This document shows positions 45,412 through 53,718 of a DNA stretch of 64,000 nt, in pieces; position 1 is the first letter of the stretch, and every line of letters begins with the position of its first letter. The translations under genes and the position numbers were made by a program. Location of the stretch: contig NZ_CP061310.1 in assembly GCF_018687975.1 (NCBI RefSeq), forward strand, positions 1,054,001 to 1,118,000, read 5' to 3'. Below the pieces are notes generated by a model. That model made no database searches and was not told where the DNA came from. It saw only the letters and a program-made list of their open reading frames with translations. The stretch is from Polynucleobacter sp. es-EL-1. Lineage in GTDB: Bacteria > Pseudomonadota > Gammaproteobacteria > Burkholderiales > Burkholderiaceae.

Positions 45412-45714
45412 TTAGTGATAAAGACGATTAACTTTGGATTTAGTCAGGCGTTGGTTTTGATAAAGCTTTCCAACAGTCACAATTGCACGATCTTCACGGG
45501 ACTCGATCAAGTAACTTCTCAAGTTCTCATGATTTTTTGCAATGAAGAAATGACCGAACTCCGCTTCCATTTCTTGAATGGACTTCTTGCTAAAAAATCG
45601 CATTACGCAACCGTGTGGGGCTGATCGAACTTCTCCATAGGCCTGTAACAACCGCTCCACTCCGTAATTAATGCCTCTTTGCTGCGCCCTTACTTCTGCA
45701 TGTTTTGTTTTCAT
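45412..45714 (-). CDS. Small protein with AQQRGI...ITVGKLY pattern (100 aa)
   Basis: 100 residues. It begins HAEVRAQQRGINYGVERLLQAYGE, continues with CVMRFFSKKSIQEME, and ends AIVTVGKLYQNQRL. The order helix-strand-helix-strand with a terminal TVG strand resembles small proteins often found beside mobile-element genes, perhaps of a RelE/DUF4258-like fold. No partner antitoxin is evident. It is the first gene of the minus-strand cluster. Confidence 0.6.
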   Translation of the reverse strand: MKTKHAEVRAQQRGINYGVERLLQAYGEVRSAPHGCVMRFFSKKSIQEMEAEFGHFFIAKNHENLRSYLIESREDRAIVTVGKLYQNQRLTKSKVNRLYH

Positions 45715-45856
45715 AAATCCTCCGGGTTAATCAACAAACGAAGGAATTTGCTTTTGTTTCTCGCCAATTTCTTCGCTCTTAACTACAAGACGAGCTGAAA
45801 TGGGAAAAGTCAGGGGCCCCAATCAAAAAAATATGAAAATGGGGCCCAGAAATAAG

Positions 45857-45885
45857 AAAAGGCCCCAAAAGGGCCTTTTAAAGGG
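45857..45885 (-). terminator. Terminator after the sigma/anti-sigma operon
   Basis: AAAAGGCCC (45857-45865) pairs with GGGCCTTTT (45871-45879) around a CAAAA loop. It lies 25 bp downstream of the anti-sigma stop and separates the two operons; the T/A tracts allow it to work in both directions. A second inverted repeat of GGGGCCCCA type lies just beyond it. Confidence 0.8.
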
Positions 45886-45903
45886 GGTAAATTATATGAA
45901 GGT

Positions 45904-46464
45904 CTACTTTTTGCCCTGTCCAATAGTGGCATTAACCGTACCCGCGGTCTCTGGCTTTACCCCCAACAGGGACTTAACCTTCTCCTGATCCTTGGCGTTG
46001 GCTTTGAATGGTTTGATATAAAGGCCATATTTACCACCCGCTTGAGTAGCTTCAACCTCCATATCTGCCTCTAATGCAGCAGAAATAACCTCAAAGGCAA
46101 ACTCTTTTGGATTTGGAACTTGTAAAGAAACATACTCTTGCGCTGATGAAGCTTGGTTCGAAAGGCTATCGTCCCCCACGCCTCTTGTTGTGACTGTTGC
46201 CGGCATCATAAGGAAGCGACTAATTAATATGCCGACTGAAAAGGCTGTAACCATTGAAGCCGCAAATCCTCTCCACCTTACGGCAAATGATTTTTTGGGT
46301 TGGGATAGGCCTGTTAATTTACGCTCAAAGGACTGCTTGAGATACTCCGGGGTCTCTTTGGTAATACCCAATTTTTTCTCAAAATTTTCAATTGAGCGCT
46401 TAATTGCCTCCTCTTGCTCTTTTGAGAATGGCTCATCTTGGGGATTTTGATTATTAGTTGTCAT
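45904..46464 (-). CDS. Probable anti-sigma factor
   Basis: 186 residues, not of a named family. A cytoplasmic, helical, charged N-terminal part of 60 residues precedes one membrane segment (about residues 66-87, AASMVTAFSVGILISRFLMM) and a soluble outer part. This is the usual layout of anti-sigma factors encoded next to an ECF sigma gene. It lies 13 bp after the sigma gene. Inference: it holds the sigma factor at the membrane and is inactivated by proteolysis on a signal. Confidence 0.72.
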   Translation of the reverse strand: MTTNNQNPQDEPFSKEQEEAIKRSIENFEKKLGITKETPEYLKQSFERKLTGLSQPKKSFAVRWRGFAASMVTAFSVGILISRFLMMPATVTTRGVGDDSLSNQASSAQEYVSLQVPNPKEFAFEVISAALEADMEVEATQAGGKYGLYIKPFKANAKDQEKVKSLLGVKPETAGTVNATIGQGKK

Positions 46465-46477
46465 GCGATAACCCCTT

Positions 46478-47065
46478 TTATTTCTCGAGACAATGTTCGA
46501 TATATGGAGCTAATTTCTTTTTACTCTCATATATATATTGCTTAGTTGCAGCCTCAGTCCTAGATATAACCTCAGCAATCTCAACTATGGCCATGTTATC
46601 TAAAGACATAGAAATAGCCGCAGCATTTTGTGGAAATTTTTGGGAAAACACAATCAACCCTTTTGATACGCAATCTTGAACATCAAATTCCGTAGCCAAA
46701 GCATTTCCGGGTGAAGCAGGAGGGTCATCATCAGAGAAATCTGTCTCCTCTGGCAATGGAATTTCATATTTCTTATACGCTCTCTTAAAGAGATCTAAAG
46801 CGGTGTTTTCTGCAATAGTGATCACCCAAGAAACCAAAGACTCAGCTGATTTAGGCTGTGAAGTGGTAGTAGCCAGCTTAAGAAATGCGTCTTGCACAAT
46901 GTCCTGGGCTTCACTTTCAGAGAGGTATTGATACTGATAACGCAACTTTTTATACATAACCGGCTGAAATTCCTCATAAATTAGTTGGATAGCACTATTT
47001 TTTTCAATAGCGCTGCCATTCACTAATTTATGAAAAATTGCTTCTTTTTCTAGTTGACTCAACAT
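46478..47065 (-). CDS. RNA polymerase sigma factor, ECF type
   Basis: 195 residues. Region 2 is visible as YLSESEAQDIVQDAFLKLAT followed by SLVSWVITIAENTALDLFKRAYKK, and region 4 near the end as NMAIVEIAEVISRTEAATKQYIYESKKKLAPYI (the -35-binding helix-turn-helix). ECF factors direct a small regulon under the control of an anti-sigma factor, here the next gene. It is divergent from the caspase-like protease (91 bp apart), so it may regulate the protease as well as itself. Confidence 0.9.
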   Translation of the reverse strand: MLSQLEKEAIFHKLVNGSAIEKNSAIQLIYEEFQPVMYKKLRYQYQYLSESEAQDIVQDAFLKLATTTSQPKSAESLVSWVITIAENTALDLFKRAYKKYEIPLPEETDFSDDDPPASPGNALATEFDVQDCVSKGLIVFSQKFPQNAAAISMSLDNMAIVEIAEVISRTEAATKQYIYESKKKLAPYIEHCLEK

Positions 47066-47155
47066 AAAGACGACTCAGGCTGTAAAAAGTCAGGGTTGGT
47101 ATATAAAATTAATTACAGTTATTCTTACTAATAATATCTTATCAATGGAATTTGA
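47066..47155. promoter_or_regulatory. Divergent promoter region between sigma factor and caspase gene
   Basis: 90 bp of AT-rich DNA between the two start codons. It must hold the promoters of both units. I see no unambiguous ECF -35/-10 pair; a sequence search against an ECF motif would be needed to assign one. Confidence 0.4.
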
Positions 47156-48283
47156 ATGTCTGAAAAAGGTCCAGTAATCCTACTTTCAACTGCTGTGGTG
47201 GTAGGAATTGCTGCAGGCGCGTTTTATTGGAATGCTATCAAGCCCACAAAAGAGCAAAGTGAACAACTGCTCATTAGCTCAACAATCCGCTCTGAGGTAT
47301 GCAAGAAGATTCAGGGCGAAGTAGATCAATATAAGCAGTCTCCCGATACCTTTAAACGGGGCACTCTTAGAAACATCAAGAATGAGGCTACACAAAACGC
47401 AAAAGTTGAACTTCCTCAATTTCCAGTAGAACGTCAGATCCAATACTTTGATCGCAAACCAATTATTAGTAACTGTGAAAGCCTGGCCCAAGGGTGGATA
47501 AAAATTCCAAGCACTTTCCCGGAATTTTATGAGGCCGAACTTCAGGAGATCGGATTGACAATAGGCCAGACCAATCCGAGCCAGCCAATGATGGCCAATA
47601 CCGATACCGCCCAAAAAAGAATTGCACTGGTTATTGGAAACTCAAGCTATGCATCTAGACCACTAAAAAATCCAGTAAATGATGCGGATGACATGACGGC
47701 ATTTTTAAAAAGTGCAGGCTTTAAAGTGATAGAAGTAAAGAATGCTGATATTTTTGAACTAAGATCTTCAATCAAAAACTTTGAAGATAATTTACCAGCT
47801 TATGATGTGGGTCTGATTTATTACTCCGGCCATGGTATTGAGTTTAAAGGCTCTAACTATCTGATACCCGTTGATGCCCAACTAAAAAATGAGCAAGATA
47901 TTCCAAGACAAGGCTATGACATCAGTAACATCCTAGCCAAAATGTCTAAAGCTAATAAAAAAACTTCAATCTTTATTCTTGATGCATGTAGGAATAATCC
48001 CGTCTTCTCGCAATATAGGTCAGCTGCAGATGGCTTAACGCAAATGGTAGCGCCAAGTGGGGCTATTATTGCTTTCTCTGCGGCGCCGGGTCAGGTTGCT
48101 AGCGATGGCAATGGAAGAAATAGCCCATACACAGCAGCGCTTTTATCCAAAGCAAAAGTGCCTAATAAAAAAATTGAGGATATCCTAAAAGAGACTTCAC
48201 AAAAGGTTTCGGATGATACTGGAGGCAGACAAATTCCTTGGTACAACAGCAGTCTTGTTGGTGATTTTTATTTTAGTAAGTAA
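47156..48283 (+). CDS. Membrane-anchored caspase-like (C14) protease
   Basis: 375 residues. An N-terminal hydrophobic segment (residues 7-26) anchors it. A linker of about 130 residues precedes the caspase fold that starts at RIALVIGNSSY (about 155). The catalytic histidine is H226 (YYSGHG) and the cysteine C278 (LDACRN), both intact. Bacterial caspase-like proteases act in stress response and phage defence. It is divergent from an ECF sigma factor whose anti-sigma partner could be a substrate. The gene 3 bp downstream encodes a membrane protein. Confidence 0.9.
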   Translation: MSEKGPVILLSTAVVVGIAAGAFYWNAIKPTKEQSEQLLISSTIRSEVCKKIQGEVDQYKQSPDTFKRGTLRNIKNEATQNAKVELPQFPVERQIQYFDRKPIISNCESLAQGWIKIPSTFPEFYEAELQEIGLTIGQTNPSQPMMANTDTAQKRIALVIGNSSYASRPLKNPVNDADDMTAFLKSAGFKVIEVKNADIFELRSSIKNFEDNLPAYDVGLIYYSGHGIEFKGSNYLIPVDAQLKNEQDIPRQGYDISNILAKMSKANKKTSIFILDACRNNPVFSQYRSAADGLTQMVAPSGAIIAFSAAPGQVASDGNGRNSPYTAALLSKAKVPNKKIEDILKETSQKVSDDTGGRQIPWYNSSLVGDFYFSK

Positions 48284-48286
48284 GTC

Positions 48287-48706
48287 ATGAATCTAATTTG
48301 TAAATTACCTAAATGGTTACGGTGGATTCTTCTACCTTTCGCTAGTGTTATCGGCTGGTTTCTAGTCAACCTCTTGGCGAAATTGGCATCAAAAATATTC
48401 ATGTTCTTATCTAGCCCCGGCGGATGGTCGGAAAACTTTTTCGAATACGTTCTAAATCCAGGAATTGCAGGATTTTGCGCAGTCTATATTGCAATGATAT
48501 TTGCACCAAAGCATAAAAAGTTCGTTGGTTATGCTGCAGCATTCTTATGGGTTGGATTTGCCGGTGCTTTAGCATTCTTCAACATAATGCTCAAAGAATG
48601 GCCTGCATTGCTGTCTTCAATCACCACCATAGCTGGATGCGCCTTTGCTATATATGATCCTCCTCCAGAAGAAGAGCAGCCAGATGAGCATTCACGCATT
48701 TATTGA
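48287..48706 (+). CDS. Multi-span membrane protein of unknown function
   Basis: 139 residues with about four hydrophobic segments (LLPFASVIGWFLVNLLAKLA, GIAGFCAVYIAMIFA, YAAAFLWVGFAGALAFF, ALLSSITTIAGCAFAIY) and a short acidic tail. Not recognised. It follows the caspase gene by 3 bp, so it is probably co-transcribed and could be its membrane partner or immunity-like factor. The end overlaps the convergent Sel1-caspase gene by 7 bp. Confidence 0.7.
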   Translation: MNLICKLPKWLRWILLPFASVIGWFLVNLLAKLASKIFMFLSSPGGWSENFFEYVLNPGIAGFCAVYIAMIFAPKHKKFVGYAAAFLWVGFAGALAFFNIMLKEWPALLSSITTIAGCAFAIYDPPPEEEQPDEHSRIY

Positions 48707-50967
48707 GTGGCGATACTAGATAGTACTAATTTACCGCCGCTAAGAGATCCATATTCCCAGGGCTCTTGCTTTCCTTGAGTAGCTTTTAGTACGTCATCGC
48801 GAACATTACGCAAAAGAATAGCAATATCTTCTTTTTCGCTAATCAAGGTTGCTAAAGCTCCTGTATAGGGACTATTTTTTCCCTCGGGACCATCAAATGC
48901 TACGCCTCCATCCTTGGTTGCAAAAGATATCAATGTGCCCCGAGGAACGTTCATAGGTGCTAAACCGTGATTGGCAAATGCGGCTGTAGAGGATTTGAAT
49001 GGCTTTGTTCTACAGGCGTCTAAGAAAACAATTTTGCTCCTTCCGGGAAGGTTTCTGCGAATGACGTCATTTAAACTAATTCCATCTATGGCAACAATAT
49101 CCTCCTTGCTTCTAAAATCCATATCTGTAGGCAAAAGATAATTAACACCCCCAAGCTGCATGCCGTGGCCAGAATAATAAAAAATAGTTACATCCGCATC
49201 CCTAGCCTTCTCTGAAAAATTCATTAAGGTACTCATAAATGCTTTTCGATTTAAATCAGGGGCATAGATGACATTAAATCCAAAGCTCTTCAATTTTGCA
49301 GCCATGAGACTTGCATCATTAACTGAATTACCTAGTCGTCCAGATTGATATTGAGAATTACCTATTACCAATGCATATAGAGAAGGCTTGCGAACTCCTG
49401 AAACCCCTCTCTCTTCCTTAATAGTAGGCTGAGCTAAAGCTTGAAGATTAGGCGGTGCAAAAATCTTGAGTTCAAATAACTCATCAATCGAGTTACGCAT
49501 ATCTGGCATTTCTTGTACATACTTTCCAGCAAGTATCTTATCCATTCGATGCAGTCTTAAGTTGGCATCTTCACCCCGTAATTTTTCGAGAACCTCATAC
49601 CACTTCCTAGCCTCTACTAAATGCGCTGGATCCGAATAATTATCTTCATACATATCCGCAATTTGAGCGGCAATTTGATCATTCGGATTTTCTTCATATT
49701 TTTTAATTAAATATTGAATAATCTGAGTAGGCTTATTTTTCAAATTAGTAGGCAATGGACCCAATGACTCTAGGATGTGGTCTTCACCCTCCATCTCCTT
49801 ATATCTTTTAAGTAAAGCCCTATATTGCTCATCAGGTAAATCTATCCTTCCCTCATAAACATACCAAATGAGATTATCTGGACCGTATTCGCTCTCAGCA
49901 CCATCAATGATATGAACCTGGGACAATCTTTCATTTCGAACATTAGAGTTAACTGCAGCTCCAAATAAAACACCTAAATTATTACGTGCATGATTAATTA
50001 AACTCTGCCGCCTTATGGTAATTGCTTTTTTTAGACCCTCTTCCATTAATAATTGGGCCAAAGGCTCGTTTACTTCACCCCGTTGCCCTACAAACTGAAT
50101 CCATCCCTCATTAATCAAATCGACAGACTCAATTGGCCCATATTTTTTTTTGCGTTCCTCAAGAAACTTTTCTGTTTTTGCTATTAAATCAGGCAATTTC
50201 ATTTTTTTCACTTCCTGACTTTCTTCAGGCTTCAAAGACTCTATTGCTGCTTTCAAATCACCTTGGTAATCTGGAAAATCCTCAATCTCTGGATTCTTGA
50301 GGTCATATAAAGCCTTTAACCAAGCTGCATTTAATACATCTGTAAACTGAAGATACTTAGAATTATCAATGATGTACCAAATTGGGGATGATGCACCTCG
50401 TCTGATTGACTCTAAAGCATATGGAACGGACTTATGTAAATTAGATGGCTTGTATTTTCCATTACCATACAGATTCATAAGCACTAAAGAACTCGAAACT
50501 GATTTATCCTTTTTTAGAGCAACCTCAATTTCATCAAGGCCTTTTTTCGTATGTCCTTGGAGAACTATTTGAGAATAGGTATCTATAGCAATTGTGTTGT
50601 CTTGATCTGCAGCCTTGCGATAGTAAGACATTGCTTTTACATTATCTTTAACAAGACCTCCGTACCCATTCAGGTAAAGGTATCCCATTATTCCTTGGCT
50701 TATGGGATCATTTTTGACGGCTGCTTTAGTGGCCCAAAATAAAGCTTCATCATAATTTTGCTTTATACCGAGTCCATTTACATAAATTCGCGCCAGATAA
50801 CTTTGTGCCTTCAGGTTACCTTTTTTCGCGTACTCTTGGAATATTGGAATAGACTTGTCGTATTGTTTTGCCTGAAATAGATCTACAGCCTCAGGGAGGG
50901 TGGCGGCATGAGTTATGCCTAAAAAAAAATATCCGACAAGAAATAAGACTTTCTTCATTTTGGTCAT
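48700..50967 (-). CDS. Exported Sel1-repeat protein with C-terminal caspase-like domain
   Basis: 755 residues. A signal peptide (KVLFLVGYFFLGITHAAT) is followed by Sel1/TPR-like repeats (QSYLARIYVNGLGIKQNYDEALFWATKAA, then GYLYLNGYGG... from about residue 55 to 120), a long helical middle, and a caspase domain from about residue 530. H601 (YYSGHG) and C652 (LDACRT) form the catalytic dyad. Sel1 repeats mediate protein contact and probably sense a signal. It faces the other caspase operon. Translation may start at M4. Confidence 0.88.
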   Translation of the reverse strand: MTKMKKVLFLVGYFFLGITHAATLPEAVDLFQAKQYDKSIPIFQEYAKKGNLKAQSYLARIYVNGLGIKQNYDEALFWATKAAVKNDPISQGIMGYLYLNGYGGLVKDNVKAMSYYRKAADQDNTIAIDTYSQIVLQGHTKKGLDEIEVALKKDKSVSSSLVLMNLYGNGKYKPSNLHKSVPYALESIRRGASSPIWYIIDNSKYLQFTDVLNAAWLKALYDLKNPEIEDFPDYQGDLKAAIESLKPEESQEVKKMKLPDLIAKTEKFLEERKKKYGPIESVDLINEGWIQFVGQRGEVNEPLAQLLMEEGLKKAITIRRQSLINHARNNLGVLFGAAVNSNVRNERLSQVHIIDGAESEYGPDNLIWYVYEGRIDLPDEQYRALLKRYKEMEGEDHILESLGPLPTNLKNKPTQIIQYLIKKYEENPNDQIAAQIADMYEDNYSDPAHLVEARKWYEVLEKLRGEDANLRLHRMDKILAGKYVQEMPDMRNSIDELFELKIFAPPNLQALAQPTIKEERGVSGVRKPSLYALVIGNSQYQSGRLGNSVNDASLMAAKLKSFGFNVIYAPDLNRKAFMSTLMNFSEKARDADVTIFYYSGHGMQLGGVNYLLPTDMDFRSKEDIVAIDGISLNDVIRRNLPGRSKIVFLDACRTKPFKSSTAAFANHGLAPMNVPRGTLISFATKDGGVAFDGPEGKNSPYTGALATLISEKEDIAILLRNVRDDVLKATQGKQEPWEYGSLSGGKLVLSSIATQ

Positions 50968-50982
50968 TTTATTCTAATTACT

Positions 50983-51009
50983 GTAAGCGTTACTTTAAGT
51001 AACGCTTAC
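50983..51009. repeat. Palindrome with 11-bp arms, left boundary of the recombinase/RM unit
   Basis: GTAAGCGTTAC and its reverse complement flank a 5-nt spacer, a perfect inverted repeat. It has no T-run, so it is not a terminator. A related CGTTAC-N5-GTAACG palindrome is at 58713-58729. It lies 16 bp upstream of the Sel1-caspase start, so it could also be an operator. Confidence 0.6.
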
Positions 51010-51051
51010 ATCTTACTTACCAATCTAACCCACCCGTAGCTCTCGTTCAGT

Positions 51052-52371
51052 CTACTTCTTGCTTGGATAGTTATCAGCAGCCTTACTATCCGCCTCAATG
51101 AGCTTTCTCGTATTAGCCCCACGCAATTGCTCAATAGCCTGTATCACCTGCAAATGGCTATAGTGCCGCTCTATCATTAAGACGCTAGTACCCATCTGTT
51201 TGGCTAAGGTATGAATAGGCACCATATCGTGAGTAAGTGCTAACGTGGCATAGGTATGACGTAGGCTATAGAACACCCGCTTTTGATTAGTCTTTGGATC
51301 AATGAGCAAACCATGATCCGCTAAGAAACCATCAAACATGTGGTTTAAAACATCACTTAAATCTCCGCCTTCTTTAGTTCTAAAGATGCAGTCATCGTTA
51401 GCAGGCTTAATCAATTCCGCCAATGGATCTTGAATTGAGCTAGCCACGCCGTAATTCCGCATAGCTATACGCTCCAAGACTCTGACACTAGGCAAGCGTC
51501 CAATAATCTGTCTTTGCCCTGTTTTACCCTTCACTGTCATTTCACAACTACGGTTAAGACTATGCACTTCAATGACTTCACCCTCCTCGTCCAATTGATC
51601 TGTGACTGTACTGATGGGGTTCATCATGAAACGGATTTGCTTCCATTTCATATCAAGCAACTCAATGCCTGGCCTTGCTCCAGTATCGACCAGCATCTCC
51701 ACATAGTCTCTGAGTATTTCACGGCGCTCACGTACATCCCGAGTTCTACCTGATTCTATGTATGGGCCCAGGAGCTTTAACAGGGCTCTCAGTTCATGTA
51801 ATTCAAATGCTGGGCGACGCACACTCTCTTTGGTCTTGCCATCCAACTTAGGACGATTACTTTCGGTTAAGTAACCCCGTACAATAGCTTCATCAAACAC
51901 TCTATTAAATGCAGCATTTTGAGCCTTGCGGTTGCTATTAGATATTGCCAAGCCATACCTAGCTTCACGGTCATCGTAGTACTGCTGCAGGGCATCGTAG
52001 TCGATATTGGTAATGAGTCGTTGACCAAGACTGGGGACGAAATGCTCATTAATAATGCGGATGTAGTCTTTGTAGATTGACTTACCTAGGCCGCCCTTTA
52101 AGTCTCGCTCCATCCTATCGATAGCCAGCATAGCGATATCTTTAAAGCGTTTGGTTACGACTGGGATGCCAGAGCGCTTACGAATCTCCGCCTCTACCAA
52201 TAGCTCTTTAGCCTTATTAATCGCTAAATCAAGCTGGGTTTCTTTGGTAGTAGCCCGTATCCACTTGTTATCTACCTTATAGCGACATTGCCATACGGCA
52301 CTATGCTCGCGTTGATAGAGGGTTAGGTTGCGGTATATGAGTTGATGTGTACTTTCTTTTTTAGTTGCCAT
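51052..52371 (-). CDS. Tyrosine-type site-specific recombinase (integrase)
   Basis: 439 residues. An N-terminal arm-binding part is followed by a SAM-like core-binding domain and a catalytic domain with R in DTGARPGIELLDMKW, the HxxR box in SLRHTYATLAL, and tyrosine in IERHYSHLQ. Such enzymes insert and excise islands or phages. It sits beside the palindrome at 50983 and 165 bp downstream of the type I RM operon, so it probably moves that cassette. Which att site it uses is not proven. Confidence 0.9.
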   Translation of the reverse strand: MATKKESTHQLIYRNLTLYQREHSAVWQCRYKVDNKWIRATTKETQLDLAINKAKELLVEAEIRKRSGIPVVTKRFKDIAMLAIDRMERDLKGGLGKSIYKDYIRIINEHFVPSLGQRLITNIDYDALQQYYDDREARYGLAISNSNRKAQNAAFNRVFDEAIVRGYLTESNRPKLDGKTKESVRRPAFELHELRALLKLLGPYIESGRTRDVRERREILRDYVEMLVDTGARPGIELLDMKWKQIRFMMNPISTVTDQLDEEGEVIEVHSLNRSCEMTVKGKTGQRQIIGRLPSVRVLERIAMRNYGVASSIQDPLAELIKPANDDCIFRTKEGGDLSDVLNHMFDGFLADHGLLIDPKTNQKRVFYSLRHTYATLALTHDMVPIHTLAKQMGTSVLMIERHYSHLQVIQAIEQLRGANTRKLIEADSKAADNYPSKK

Positions 52372-52536
52372 ACATATACTTTAGCTTCAGAGACTAAGCT
52401 AGAGCAACCAAGTTGGCTGAATTATTAAGGTCAATTTAGCCAAAAGAAAGTGTGGCTAAGAGTGGGGATTAATGGAGAGTTTGTGGGGAATTTATGGGCA
52501 AAGTGTGGGGGAAAATGTGAAGGAATGCTTCTGTTA

Positions 52537-53718
52537 TTACGAAGCAGTTACTTGACCATTTATTAGCAACGGCAAAAGCCAGTCACGTAACTTCGTTAGC
52601 TCTAAATTCTCAAAAGTTATATTCTTTACTTTTTCAAATATTGGGGTGGCAATTTCTTGATACTTACTAGAAATAGACTCCTGAGGCAGGATAATCATTT
52701 TTTCCTTTAGGAATTTGAAATGTCTTGCATATCCGTAATTAGATAAATCGATATTAGCAATAGCTTGATATAAAACATAGCTTGGAAAGCTATTGTCTGA
52801 AGAGCTCAAAATCTGAGTGCCATCTGCACCTCTTGCATAATTGAAGTTAACCAACTTTACAACTCTTGTATGGTCACCAAAAATAATATGGGGTCTTTTT
52901 GGCTGAATTAAAGCTGAAACTTCATTTGTAAAACCACAAATGTAACTTTGACCCTGGTCTATAACAGGGATCTCTCCGGTATTGAGAATATCTTGACTCA
53001 ATACTTTTGTTGAGGCAGGACTCTTTTCCAAAATATCCCCAATAGCAATATTGCTCCAACCAACTGGAATTTTCTGTTTCAATATATCGTTGTACACCAT
53101 TGGACCACCTGACGCTCTGTAAGGCTTGCCATTCTCATCCGGAAAATCAAACTGTACAAACCAAAAGTTGTAGATGAACTTTGCCATCGACTCTAATTCA
53201 ACTTTGATGCGATTGTTACATTCAATTTTTTCATCAATTGTTGATAAAACTTTAACGATAGTATTTTTACTTTCGTCATATAACGGTACCGGAAAATTTC
53301 GTAAAGCACTAAGTGGTAGAAATTTTTGTACAGCACCATTAATAAATCTTTGAACGTGAGTTTTTGCAGCTGGGCTAATTAGATAGTAATAAAGCCATCT
53401 CGCCTTATTTTCATCTTTGCATGAAAAGACGCCCATATTTTTTATGGCATAAGGTATGCTCTGATTTTTCTCTAAATATACTTCACCTACAGAGCCAATC
53501 ATACTAAAGAGAATGTCCCATTGCGAAACAGCACTTCGTTTTTGTATAGATAGATAATCTTTTTCTGAAATAAAATATGCTGAAGAGCTATCAAGTACCC
53601 CTCCTGAAATATGCTTTGAGGTGATTAGTAACTTACCCTCTTTAACCGGCTTAGGGGTGTCATGGGTCCCATCAAATACAGAGAGGCAGAATTCGCTAGC
53701 TGGAATTAAATTAGTCAT
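52537..53718 (-). CDS. hsdS: Type I restriction system specificity subunit HsdS
   Basis: 393 residues with two target-recognition domains (LITSKHISGGVLDSSSAYFI, then a second set with PRASGGPMVYNDILK) separated by helices ending STIDEKIECNNRIKVELESMAKFIYNFWF, the conserved central spacer. HsdS determines the DNA sequence bound by both modification and restriction complexes. It overlaps hsdM by 8 bp. The recognised site cannot be predicted. Confidence 0.9.
   Translation of the reverse strand: MTNLIPASEFCLSVFDGTHDTPKPVKEGKLLITSKHISGGVLDSSSAYFISEKDYLSIQKRSAVSQWDILFSMIGSVGEVYLEKNQSIPYAIKNMGVFSCKDENKARWLYYYLISPAAKTHVQRFINGAVQKFLPLSALRNFPVPLYDESKNTIVKVLSTIDEKIECNNRIKVELESMAKFIYNFWFVQFDFPDENGKPYRASGGPMVYNDILKQKIPVGWSNIAIGDILEKSPASTKVLSQDILNTGEIPVIDQGQSYICGFTNEVSALIQPKRPHIIFGDHTRVVKLVNFNYARGADGTQILSSSDNSFPSYVLYQAIANIDLSNYGYARHFKFLKEKMIILPQESISSKYQEIATPIFEKVKNITFENLELTKLRDWLLPLLINGQVTAS

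Noticed and set aside
45812..45850. GGGGCCCCA inverted repeat with a long loop
   Set aside because: It may be part of the terminator region, but the 20-nt loop and lack of a T-run give no clear function.
47066..47155. Possible ECF promoter (AACC ... CGTC) before the sigma gene
   Set aside because: The spacing is about 21 nt, too wide for a typical ECF promoter, and the match could be chance.
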